A stretch of 64,000 nt of DNA, from positions 78,190,351-78,254,350 of the forward strand of contig NC_079505.1 of the NCBI RefSeq assembly GCF_030052815.1, written 5' to 3'. Of the stretch, positions 35,674 to 47,751 are shown piece by piece. The DNA comes from Hevea brasiliensis (taxonomy: Eukaryota; Streptophyta; Magnoliopsida; Malpighiales; Euphorbiaceae). A model generated the notes under the pieces. That model saw only the letters and a list, made by a program, of their open reading frames with translations. It did not search any database and was not told where the DNA came from. Every line of letters begins with the position of its first letter. The stretch's first letter is position 1. Made by a program: the position numbers and the translations under genes.

Positions 35674-37380
35674 GATTTATAATCTGATGTGAGCAAAGAT
35701 TCCCTAAATTCTTACTTCTCTATTCATCACTTTCGATTCTGTTTTCAAGATAAAAATTTCCTTTTTTTGTTTAATAATGGGTGAATTTGATTTTATTTTC
35801 TTTCCTTGAATTGTTACAACTACTATAGAAATTATTTTTTTTTCTTTGACTATTGGTATTGAATTGGATTAATTATGATTACTGATAGACAACAACCTTG
35901 AATTTAGATTTTATATATATATATATATAGACACACACGCACACACACACACGTCAGATCAACTCCCACACTTCTTGTTCATCCATCAGGAAACATATTT
36001 ATATATAGGATTGTTTGACATCAGGGACAACTTCACACGATCCACGTTTTGCTCTATAAACTTTCATGTTTTCCTCATTCATCGATATATATATAGTAGT
36101 TGATCAAATTTTTTTTTTTTATATTTTGGGTATGTAAGAGATTCGAATATTCAATCTGTCAGCTGAATTGTCTCTCTTTCATTGAATATAACTATTGTTT
36201 CGAAGGTTTCAGGTGAGTGGTAATTATAGTACATGGCATTATTTTAGTCCCTTTTAAAATTTCTTAGCATTAAATTTGTTATTAAATGAAGTTTTAAATC
36301 AATATTTTAACAATTATTTTATATGTGATTTTCTAGAGTTTTATTTTATTATTGAATTTTATTTCAATTTTAATTAAATAATTGATTTTGTCAATTATCT
36401 TTGTATTAGAGCCATTAGGATTCCGAGAACATGCCTTTAATGTCTTTATATTGATTGATATCTGACTATAAAATTTACCGATGTGTTACATTGAATTTAT
36501 TTGAGATTGCTTTGATCTTATTGACTTTCTGAAATTATTGAAATAAACTGTTAGAATTACACTATCAATTATTATTTGCTATCTGAAATTTTTTTGTTGA
36601 TTTTGATTGATTTGTACAAATTGATTTTTTGTTTTGAATTGGTACCTGTGCCCAATATCTGTATTTATTATCTGGCCCTACCATGTGGACTATCACGGTA
36701 TTAGATTGCATTGTTGAGTCATGCATTGTTGCAATTTATGATTTGCATTAGTATCATATGCATTGATATCTATGAAGGAGGAGGAAGGTATATAATATTT
36801 GGTAGCGCTCTTACCATCTAGCCTTTAGTGATGTGGGATATCATCACTCTGGTGTACTGTACCATAAAATTTTATTGAATAAATTCCTTATATATATATA
36901 TGTTTTATGACATTATTTTATTAATAATTTTGATAGCATGAGCATGATTTTATTGAATAGAAAATTTATTACGAAATTAATCAAGATCTGCTTGTTTTCA
37001 TTCCATTATGTGCTGTAATTATCATTCACTGAGCATTAGCTCAAACTACGTTTTCTCTATCTGTTATTTATTTCAAATCAGTAGAATTCTGCAGCTGATC
37101 TAAATATTCAGTCAATTTTTTGGAGAGGAAAAATATTTAATTTATTCTCATAGTATGCCTGAATTCATGTTTCCTCAGGTTAATAATTAGTTTAGTTTAT
37201 TGAATAGTTTAAATTTTTATTTGAAATCTGTAGAAGCTCTGCAATTTACTTATGGGATATTCATGTTGTTTATTCGGTGTTTTATTTATTTGAATTTTAT
37301 CTTTTTTTTATTAATAAGTGACAATATATTCATTCAAAATGCTCTGATAAGATTTGTATGATTTAAGAATACTTAAATTA
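35280..37380 (+). repeat. 3' LTR of the outer Tekay element
   Basis: It starts TGTAGAAACTC and aligns with 12698-14649. It differs by an expanded (TA)n at about 35609-35669, an extra segment of about 145 bases near 35,930-36,100 that begins with a CA repeat, and loss of the last ~36 bases present in the 5' copy. Confidence 0.85.
35609..35669. repeat. (TA)n microsatellite in the 3' LTR
   Basis: About 30 TA dinucleotides. The homologous site in the 5' LTR (about 13,006-13,026) has about ten. The Y-I-Y-I ORF across it is an artefact. Confidence 0.95.
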
Positions 37381-39108
37381 AGATACCCTAAATATTTATA
37401 TCCCAATTTTTACCTTAATTTTTTTGTTAATATAAAAATATATTGCTATATTATAATTTTATGAAAATTATTATTTTACTTTAAAATATACCTTTTATTA
37501 TTTATCTATTGTTTTTAAATACGATTTAATAATCAATAAAACTTACTCTCTCCCTATATATATTATAAAATTAAAAAAAATAATAATAAAGCAAGGAGCC
37601 CATCTCACATCATTGTTTTTTGTCCCATCTCCAACCGTACTTTTAGCACAGAGCGGAGAAGGGGTTAGGGTGGCACAAATATTTTTAAAATTATTTGAAT
37701 ATTATATATAGTAAAATTTATTTTTAAAATAAATTTTTAAAAATTTACATTAACTTTTATAAATATGTATAAAAAATAATAAATAAATGCAATATTTGTT
37801 TTTTTGTTAATCGACCCTTTAAATTTTTTTATTGATATCTAATAATTAATATTTTATTATTATGTTGAAACATTAAAATTATTTATTGTCACTAAATAAA
37901 TACAAAAATTTAATTAAAAATTAATTATTCAAAATTTTTTTTTATTAATAGTTGTTATTTGATGAAAATTAAATCAAATTAATCTAATTGGGAATCCTAT
38001 CACATGAAATTTTTTTGTTTTTATTTCTGCTTTGATAATTTCTTATAAATATAAATTTTTATTTTCTCTCTTATTTTGGTTTCTCTCTTTTTTATTTTAA
38101 TTAAAAAATATTTTATTGCTATAAAAATTAGTGATCTTAACTCTTACATTAATTTTTTAATCAACTTAAATATGTATTTATTTTTATATGGTATATTTAC
38201 TTTATTACTTTATTAAACTCTAATTCTTCATGTCTCTTTAATTTTAATGATTATAATTTTTTTTAATTTTACAACATTATGTCATGTAATCTAGTTATTT
38301 GATATTTATATTTATTTTTTTACTTTTAAATTTATGAATTATATATAAAAAAATTTGACATAATACTTTGATGCTATTGATTTTTATTTTCTAAATAATA
38401 TAATTTATATTATAAAATTATATAATAATCAAAATTATAATTTTATAATACTTATATTTATTATAGAGATTTTGTTATATTTGTTTTAATCGATAAATAA
38501 TTCTTATAGTTTGGTATTTTGTATTATTTTTACTTATTATATATTATGTATATGTATAAATGTATAAGTGAAAAAATATTTTATTACCATATTAGATTCG
38601 GCCCCAATTAAAATTTTTTAGAAAAAAATATTTTAATAGCCGGTGGCTGTTATGGCAATGGCAAAACCTAGATTAATAAAGAAAAAACATCTTATTATAA
38701 TTTTAAAAAATATATTAATTACAAATTAAATAAATATAAAAATATGCTCTGATATAAATGCAAATAACTTTGATGAAAATGCAAACTTACCCTACAAATT
38801 TCTTGTGGGTGCACAGAAATCCTACCACAATCATGAAGTAGCATCATTCGCAAGCCAATTTGCAGGTTTTATTCAGTTAAAAAAAAAAAAAATGCCCATC
38901 ACATAAAATTCCCAATTATCTCCAAGAATTCTAATATAAATTGGAATATTGACCCATGCACATTCATTACATATATTCTTGTTTCTCATAATTTATTAGG
39001 CAATTAACACTTAACAACGAATTGGGAATCTAATTATATTCTGCGATAAGCTTCTTGTATCTTTTGTTTTTCCTTGACCTACAATTTATGAGATACATAA
39101 TGGATCGC

Positions 39109-39159
<51 letters not shown>

Positions 39160-41193
39160 TTGATTTATCCCTTTTTTTATTATGATTAGATGCATTGATT
39201 TGTTATTATTATTATTATTATTTAAAATGTTTAATTTCATTGTATATTTATTAAGAAATTTAATTTAGTTCATTTTTAATTTTTTTATGTAAATTAATTT
39301 AAAAATTTAAATTTAAACTCAATTTAATCTAAAATTAAAATTTATGAACTAAATTTTTTAATTTAAATAAAAAATAAAAAAAAATTAATTTTTTAATTTA
39401 GGGATTAAATTTCTTAATTTTAAACTAAAGATGAAAAAGTTTAATTTTTTAATTTTTTAAATTAAATTGAATTTAAATTAATTTTTTAAATTAATTTAAA
39501 ATTTGGTATAATTTATATATAAACAGTCCAATAATGATTTTGCTGTTTGACTAATATATATTTTAATGGCCAAATACTTATTTTAGGATGTGACAACATT
39601 TAAATCAATACCTTCACCATGCAAGACAAGAAAATAGAAAGATTCTCTTTTTTGCTAGTTCCCCTACCAATTTTCTAGCAAGAAAAAGAAATTAATTTCT
39701 ATTTTTTTAATTTCAAAATATTTATTAAAAATTACAATTTATGAATTTTTTATTATTTATATTACGTGACAAATCAATATGCTAGTAGTTCAAATTATAG
39801 AGTTTGAATTCTTAATTATCTATATTATGAGATAAATCACTAAAATACTATTTTTTATAAAAATAATAAAAATATTTTAATAAAAATATATACAATAGTA
39901 TTAATAGAGTATGTAGATAAATCATTAAAATGTTAAATTAAATATTATGAAAATTCTCTTTTATTTTTAGAATATCTCATCTTAACAATTTATTTTTTTT
40001 AAAAAAATATTATAATGGACATCCACAAATCATATTAATTATAAATTAAAATTAATTATTATTTCACCAAACTATTGTTGGTAAATTGTTTTCATCCTAA
40101 TAGAATCCAGCAACTGTCAAAATTTGGAATGGATTAGTACATGGAAATTATTAAATTAAATACTGTGACTTGTGAGAATATATATGTAAAATTATTTAAT
40201 AGGAGTTCACTTATATTCGAAACATGATTAATGAAGATTTTTTTTTTTTTAATTCAATCAAGAGTTGATTGGGGTAGAAGCTCCAGAAATAATCAATCAA
40301 AAGAATTCATTATTTATTCCCAGCTATATGCTTTGCTTGCTGGTAGAGACTGGACCAAAATTATGGCCACTCATCTCTCGCCTTTGCCTCCTTTTTTACT
40401 GTTCATATTTATTACACCATCCTTCATTTCATGAAGCTATTATTTTTATAAAATAAAAATGAATTATTATAATAATTATTTATTAATATATTAGTAAATA
40501 TGAAAAGATGAACTTAATTATAATTTATATTTAAATAAAAAAATAAAAATTGAATTATAATTTTTTATAAAACAATTATAACTTCAAATGATGTATACAT
40601 GTATTATCATGTATTGTCAAATTAAATTAAATTATATAAAACGTAAACTTTCTTGCATAACTTTATACATTCAAATTATTTAGAATTTAGACAAACATAT
40701 TATTTTCTAATTAATTATTTTTAGTATTTTATATATAAATAATTATATATTTTATTTATATAATTATTTAAATATAATTATATATATAGGAGGGATTAAT
40801 TAAAAACAACCATAATCAAACATAGTATAATTCTAGGTTTGACAAAATGTTATAATGACCCTTTTTGTTACTTGATTTCAAAGGAATTCTCATTGGGAAA
40901 GGGTCTGCCCTACCCCGTCTCCTTTCCCTTTCAGCAATGAATCATCTTGAAAAGGTGGCAGCAAATCTCACATGAAAGGCCAGAAAAAAGCTTAAACACA
41001 CTCACATATTCTTTTCAACCCTGATCTCTTCTACCTTTGTTACATTTATACATTAGATTCAAGCTGTCAAACTCGAAAAAAATTTCCCTCAATTAAAAGC
41101 TACTAAATTTTTTTTCTACCCTTTAGAGCTCCTCTTCATTTTCTTGCTCCATGCTTCCTCTTCTTCTAACCCTTCTTATCCTACTCTTCCATC
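37381..41193. other. Very AT-rich intergenic DNA upstream of the CLE gene
   Basis: A (TA)n lies at about 39,112-39,157. No conserved coding sequence is recognised. The last ~150 bases are pyrimidine-rich (CTTCTT, TTCTTC), as in plant 5' leaders. A weak TATA-like TTTATAC is at 41045-41051; a stronger TATATATAT at about 40,782 is too far to be assigned. Confidence 0.6.
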
Positions 41194-41270
41194 ATGGCCT
41201 TGAAAATTTCACACTGTACCCTAATTGGTATCGTCCTTTGGCTTTCTTTCCTCTTGTTAGTGTTTCATGA
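41151..41270 (+). other. Upstream ORF overlapping the CLE start
   Basis: An ATG at 41151 opens a 39-codon frame, leucine-rich at its start, that ends at TGA 41268-41270 and overlaps the first 77 bases of the CLE coding region in another frame. If the transcript begins upstream of 41,151, ribosomes must bypass this ATG to reach the CLE start, so it could lower or regulate translation. Whether it is in the mRNA is unknown. Confidence 0.4.
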
Positions 41271-41553
41271 GCTCTATAATTTCAAGACCAACATCATCAT
41301 CAACAAGAAAGGAATCATCAACACAAACTCTTACTATTCCTCCATCTCCCATCGCCCATTACTCAACAGAAAAGTTCTTGCTTCAAAATTTGACTTCACT
41401 ACATTTCAAAAGAAGCACCACCATCAACACCATGGAAAATCTTCGCTGCCGGACAAGCAAGTGCATAAAGAAGAAGATGGAAATGAGATTGATCCTCGTT
41501 ATGGTGTCGAAAAGCGCCTTGTCCCTACTGGTCCGAACCCATTACACCATTGA
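41194..41553 (+). CDS. CLE family signalling peptide precursor (CLE9-13 type)
   Basis: An intronless 119-residue preproprotein. Residues 1 to about 28 form a hydrophobic secretion signal. A variable region follows with KFDFTTF (65-71) and a histidine-rich patch (73-82), then the conserved EIDPRYGVEK (98-107). The last 12 residues, R108 to H119, are the CLE dodecapeptide RLVPTGPNPLHH, followed directly by the stop codon. Such peptides are secreted, cut out, hydroxylated (and often arabinosylated) at the central prolines, and perceived by leucine-rich-repeat receptor kinases to control meristem, vascular or root development. The motif is closest to the Arabidopsis CLE9-13 group, with Thr where Ser is usual at position 5; this is from memory. 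All key Gly, Pro and His residues are present, so the gene looks functional. The start is the only ATG that gives a signal peptide in this frame. No neighbour gene suggests a more exact role. Confidence 0.95.
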   Translation: MALKISHCTLIGIVLWLSFLLLVFHELYNFKTNIIINKKGIINTNSYYSSISHRPLLNRKVLASKFDFTTFQKKHHHQHHGKSSLPDKQVHKEEDGNEIDPRYGVEKRLVPTGPNPLHH

Positions 41554-41834
41554 CGATCGATATTTCTTTGCTTGCTTCCTACCCTTGATCGATGATATAT
41601 GATTATAATTACTCAGGTAAATGAGAAAAGTTGATGGTTAGTCATGAGAGCTTTCATTACTTGTATGATGTTTCATAGTTTTCTTTTCATCTTTTTCTCT
41701 TATCACTTTTTTTTAAATCTCTTTTTTCTGAAGACTATAGTCATCAGATTTTGTGGATTACATATTATGCTGTATATGATATTGTACATTAATTAATTAA
41801 GCATTAATTATAATTATTTTACTAATTAAAAAGG

Positions 41835-41840
41835 AATAAA
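41835..41840 (+). terminator. Candidate polyadenylation signal of the CLE gene
   Basis: AATAAA about 280 bases downstream of the CLE stop codon in an AT-rich 3' region. Confidence 0.35.
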
Positions 41841-44500
41841 AGTTAAGTGTATGATTGTTAGCATGATAAAAGTGAAAACTAATGATTATATATAGTTCTA
41901 ATAGTTTATTTTATTATTGTGAGGTATGAAGGAAACATGAGTGGCTGTGACGGCACGGCAGGGAAATTGAAGAAGATATGTGTAAGCTGAAACATAATAA
42001 TGATATTTATTAATGGGGTTGGTAATTAGATAAAAAGCTTTGCTTTCTTTCAAGATTAAGAAATTGCCCTGTGTGCACTTCAAGTGAAGCATTTGGTGCT
42101 ACAATGCCCAAGCTTGCCAACCTACTTGCCAAACATTTTTCCCCCCTCTCAATTTATATGTACTTTTTTTTTTATAAACGGAAACATTATTAGTAAGATA
42201 ATCCAAAAAGAAAAATTCAACAAACGTCATCGAATTAAAATCTAGTAAGTAGACCTTTCTAATACACCCAATTTAGGGTGATAAATTACCTTCTAAAACT
42301 TAATTTTCCATTTATTAATATGAATTATTAATTTTTTTAATAAGAAAATGGTATGGAATTTCAACTTCAAATCTTTCCCAGATATATATTTATTATCATG
42401 TTAATTAAGGCTGCCTATATACTGTTAGTTTGTATATTGATTATTGGGATTTTTCGAATTTTTTTTATTTATATTTGATCTATTTTATGTGGATTTAAAA
42501 TAAAAAATATATTGTGAAACTCATCTATTAAATAAATTAGTCTAACATATTTGTGTCTCAAGTAACTTGAAAAATGGCATATTTATGGCATATTTCTCAA
42601 GTAGGGAAAAGGTTGAATATTTATAAAGGCAGAATTTTTATCAAACTTTATCATAGTAATGATCCATATATATCTACTGTTAAGTTTCAAAGTTTGAACC
42701 CTATATTCCATGTACATGTGGGTAGTTGGGAGTGTCAAAAGCAACAAACTAATTGACCTAATTAAGGACCTTATGTATGGTGAAAATACAATTATATAAA
42801 TAGATGATTCATTATTCATGGGAGACAATATAATTAAAGCTGCAATTTTTTTTTTTGAAAAGGACATTTAGAAAAAGATATCTTCCAAGAAATTCCTTTT
42901 TATTCCTCTAATTACATTTCTAGTGTGTGATCAGTGATCTCCAAAAGTTCATAACTAAATTTCAGACTATATATAAATATGTAATTAATCAACTATAATT
43001 GCAACTTTTTTTGAGAAAAACTATAATTGCAACTTGATTAATTGCCTGATAAAATGAACTTAAATTTTTTTATGCATCGAAACTTTTTAAATCTTAAAGG
43101 AGAGAAAAAAAATTAGGGTTTAAGTTTTTTTTTTTTAATTTTAAGTCAAATAATCGACTACTAGTTAGATTTTTGATTGAATAATTAAAATTACTTTAAG
43201 ATATGGTTTTATGTTGATGAAGTTTATTAATTTTCTATTATTTGGTTTCTGATGGCAATGCTACCACATGACATATGTTTCTGTTTTAAATTAGGCTGAT
43301 AAGTAATGTTCTCTCTGCATCATAAAAATATGTTTTTTTTTTTATTTTAAATTATAAGTTATTTTCTTTTTAAAATAATAATATATTTATTAATTTATTG
43401 ATATGCCCCTATTCAATATATATTAAAAAAGTAAAATATTTATTTATAAGCAATATATTTTATTAAAATTAAAAAGACAAGAAAGACAAGAAAAACTTAG
43501 CAAACCCTACTAAATTAGAATCTAGTCAATAGGCTTCCTCATACAATTCAACTTTAATATAAATTAAATTATATTGCATGAATAATAATTAAGTATTAAA
43601 ATAGTAAAAGTTAAAATTCCCAAACTACCCATTAATAAAGGTGTGGGTCTCCAACAAGGAATTAATCATTGAGGGATTGGAAAACATATATCCCAAAAAT
43701 CCATAAAAATATATTATTTTAAGCATAGCCAAACATGTATATATTCCTTAATGAAGACCTATATATAGCTAAAACATTAAAGATATATTTATTATGATTT
43801 TTCCTTAAAAAATAATTTTAACTCATGTAAATTGTATTATAATTAATGATCAAAATTTATTTATTATATATACAATAGTTAAGCCACCCCATTAACATCA
43901 TTAAGCAATAGACTCAGGATATACATGCACCGTGAGGAAGCTAGCGAGTTTCAGTACAGAGGCAACCAGTGCTTGCTCATTTCCTAACTATTACCATATG
44001 GCTCGTTCAATGGTATTTTCTTTTAACACTAAATTTATAGCGAAGCACATAATAATAACAATAATAATAATAATAATACAATTACAAAGGCTAAGTCTTT
44101 TAATTTACCAGCTTTCGAAAGGTATCTACTAACTTAAACAAGTTTAAAATGAAACAAAATTTGTTTAGAAGATCCCGACATAATTATGAGTGTTTAAAAT
44201 AATGAGATAGACCCAATGCTTGTGTAAAAATTAACTTATAAACGATGAACATATGAAGCATTTAAAGAAAATAACCTCAATTAAATGGGAAGTCTCCATA
44301 ACATCAATCAACCATTCAAGAAATTGATTGCCTAATTACTATCCAAAATCTACTTGCGAATCAAGTAAACAATGGAAAATTTAGCTGATAGAAATATAAA
44401 ATTATTTTTATATTATTTATTATAAATTTATATTTTTAGATTAATTAAGTGATTTCATAGTATTAGAATGGTGGTATTTAACTACCATAAAATGGACTAA
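41841..44500. other. AT-rich intergenic DNA downstream of the CLE gene
   Basis: No conserved coding sequence recognised. A short (AAT)n is present at about 44,049-44,079. Confidence 0.6.
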
Positions 44501-45292
44501 AGGAGTGTTTGGTTTACTTGTTGGGTACAACTGATAATTGATAGACACTCAAATAGATAAATTATAGTGTTTGACAAGTTTAAAAAAATAGAGTTGATAG
44601 CTGATGGGCAACTAATATAATACCCATCGGCTACAATTTGTATCAGCTCTATTTTTAGAGTTGTTTTTCATCGGCTGATAGCTAATTTGATTTTATTTTT
44701 TATTTTGATCATATTATCTTTTTTTTGTTTAACTTGAAAATTAATATTATTAATATTTTTATTTTTTATTTGTAATTTTAACATTTTAATTAACGTATTT
44801 CAGCTTTGTTAAAATATTTTTTATTAATAACATAAAATATAAAATATTTATTTATATCTAAAAACTTAAAATTAATTATAAATTTTTCTATTAACAATAA
44901 TAATTATTTTATTATTTTATCTATATTTTTAAAATTATTTAATTATCTTAAAAAATAATTATTTTGTTATTTTAATAATAAAATGAATGATATAATATAA
45001 AAGATTAATAATTATATATTTATTTAAATAATATAATATATTAATTTAATAATTATATATTTAATTTAATAATAAAATAAATAATATAATGTAATAAATT
45101 TATAATTTTATATTTATTTAAATAATAAAATAAATTATATGATATATACCCTTATTAGTCATTTCACATATCAACAGCAACAGCTAAATATAATTTTACC
45201 AAACACTTAACTTAAAACAGCTATTAGTTATCAGCTATCAGCTAACAGTAACAGCTATCAGTTGTATTCAATAGTTAAACTAAATAGACCCT
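44501..45292. mobile_element. hAT-like MITE (about 0.8 kb)
   Basis: The left end (aggagtgtttggtttac, then tacaactgataattgatag) and the reverse complement of the right end (agggtctatttagttta, then tacaactgatagctgttac) are imperfect inverted termini of about 45 bases. Repeated CAGCTATCAGCT/AGCTGATAGCTG subterminal motifs occur on both sides of an almost pure A+T core. This layout is typical of non-autonomous hAT elements in plants. An 8-bp target duplication could not be shown and no transposase is present. Confidence 0.7.
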
Positions 45293-47751
45293 AAACTTGA
45301 AGAAGTCAGACTCGTAAATTGAATTAAAGGACATTATCAGACTCAAGTAGATCCATAGGTTAATTGAGAAGAGCTATACCTTGAGAGGAGATTCAATAGA
45401 AGCCAAACCCAAGTAAATTTATCACTCCATGTAATTAGTGACAAGTAACAAATGAATTGGGAAGTTAAGCATGAACCCAATTGCACTAGAGACTAGAATA
45501 ACTCTCGAAGCAAACCGAATTAAAATTCCAATTTAGCATGAAGACTAATATATTCGCTGACTTATATGCTTGGGCTCATAATTCCCAATAAGTTTCTAGC
45601 TCGAGATTTTATAATATGGCACTAGAATCTATCAGATTAAAAATATTGACTACAAAATAAAGTGATTTATACATATTTATACTTTAAATTTAATAACGTT
45701 TACCTTAGTTTTAATTTTGAGCTTTTAGATTAAGTGATTTTATGACATTAACAACTTGTGAAAGTGATAGCTTAAACTAAATTAATGGGGGGAGATTATA
45801 ACATCAATCACAGTACCATATGTGACAATAAGTAATAACTTATAAACCAAATCCACTTGGGGAGATCATCCAGGAACTAAACTTATCAATCTAGCTAGGA
45901 GTTCGTTGAGCTCATTATTTCATGCATGTACGTTTCTGAAAATTAATTAGTTTGTGTTTCTTTGCAAGGCAAGGCAAGACATGAGTTGAGGCTACAACTT
46001 CAACTATAGATTTCTTTTTTTTTTTTTTTTAAAAAAAAGAAGAAAACTTGTTTATATTATAGCTATATATAGATAAATGGTCGCCTTCTTCTTAGGTTTT
46101 GTACATATATTGGATAGGATATGACAGAATTGTAGGATGATGGGCTTAATTTTCTAGGTAACAACAACATGGAAAACCCTATTGATTCTTGACCATTCAC
46201 CAACTCCAAACTACCCTTCAAGTGTCTATACAGCTATCTAATAAAGGATTGGCCGACCAATTAATATTTGATTATTAAGATTAAACTCAGCAATTATAAT
46301 GCAATTTGAAGTATAGGGATACATTTTGTTCAAATTATATTTGATAGCTAGCTAGGCAAATTTAAGATGAAAGGACAGGAAGAATTTAGGTACATGGATC
46401 CATTGCTCTAATGTCAACCAAGTAGTTATATTGATAAATAAATGATTAATTAATTAATTAATTATGTGTACATGGTGTTTGTAGTAGTAGGTTTTGATTA
46501 ATGTAGGTAATAATGTGTTGAGTAAGGTGATGAGAATATTGTCAATTATGTAATGATTTAAGCTGCCGAGCTAATGAAAATTAAGAAGTAAACGTAAACC
46601 TATAACATCTCAAGGAACAACATGTTAACTGTGTCCACAATCAACAACACAACACAAAATATGATCCATATGTTTACAATTGGAAATGATACCACTTTCT
46701 TTAATTAATTTCATATTCCCAAAAAAAAAATATTCTCCCTTATTCTCTACTCTTTACATTATTAGTCAATGGTGCAATAACTAATACTATTTTTTTTTAT
46801 AATAACATTACTATTTATTTTAGTAGTATATTGAGTTTTTTTCTAAAAAAACAAAACTTAATTATTAAACTGTTATTTAATATTATAATTATTGTTCCTT
46901 GGCATGGACAAAAGGAGATCCAAATTTTGAACCTTCCATTTAAAAAAAAAAAAGAAACGGATAAATGGGTTTTGGAAATTTCTCAATATTTGCATGTGAA
47001 GTTACTGGTTTCATGGCAAATAACAATGGTCAATTAGAAAAATTTTGAAAAAAAATATTGCGAGCAGAAGATAAATGGTTCTTTTATGATCTTCAAAGAA
47101 ATTTCAAAAACCACAAAGATAAAGAGAATGTGAAATAGGCAAATAGGAACCATGGATTTCTGCAATAATGATGAAGAGAAGAGAACATATTTTGGATTAC
47201 TTGATAAATGAAAATCGCAGACCAAATGAAAGGAGAGGAAAATGGATTCTGAAAATCACAAAAGATGGAAAGGACAAGCATTAAATTTCAAGTTTGTTGA
47301 CGAACCACCGCCTAAGTATCACAAGGATTGAATGAAATTAATTTTCGGTGAGCGACAAATTCTCTAGGTAAAGAACAATAACAAAGAACAATAACAAACT
47401 GATGGCAATTTAGAAAGTGGTACCTTTATTTTGTTAGATAAATAAATTTTAACAGATTGTTCATAGTGTTAAGTCTGATTTTTTTTTATTTCTTTTACCT
47501 TTTTTTAATCTCAAATGTTTAAATGGATATGATTTTTTTTTACGATTTTTTAAATCTCAAATATTTAAATGGACTAAATGAATTAATTGGGACTTATGTG
47601 ACTATTAAACTATTTTTGTTTACACCATAAATAATTATTTTATTTATTAATTATTTTTAGGCCTAAGAATTAATTAAATTAATTTTTTGTGAAATTAATT
47701 TAATTAATTTGTAGTTTGAGATAATTAATAATTAAATTAATGGTGGTTACT
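45293..47751. other. AT-rich intergenic DNA
   Basis: Contains an inverted T16/A8 low-complexity stretch near 46,015-46,040. Short ORFs at 46831-47037 and 47034-47281 have no recognisable motif. Confidence 0.6.

Larger units (their letters stand above)
12698..37380 (+). mobile_element. Old Tekay-type (chromovirus) Ty3/gypsy retrotransposon, split by nested insertions
   Basis: Two divergent direct LTRs enclose, in plus orientation, gag with a CCHC knuckle, aspartic protease, RT, RNase H, integrase and a C-terminal chromodomain remnant. That is the Ty3/gypsy order, and the chromodomain points to the Tekay/Del lineage. Removing the Athila insertion (17,196-29,364 plus one target copy) and the solo LTR (31,319-34,780 plus one target copy) leaves an element of about 9 kb. 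Many stops and frameshifts make it defective. The first bases of the 5' LTR are diverged and the 3' LTR lacks the last ~36 bases, so no target duplication could be found. Confidence 0.88.

Noticed and set aside
35486..35692. ORF with a long I-Y repeat (also 442-624)
   Set aside because: Translation of a (TA)n microsatellite.
12698..37380. An intact, active retrotransposon
   Set aside because: Every polyprotein in the window has stops, frameshifts, deletions or insertions.
41267..41602. 111-codon ORF overlapping the CLE gene in another frame
   Set aside because: The CLE frame has a signal peptide and the exact C-terminal dodecapeptide; the alternative has no motif.
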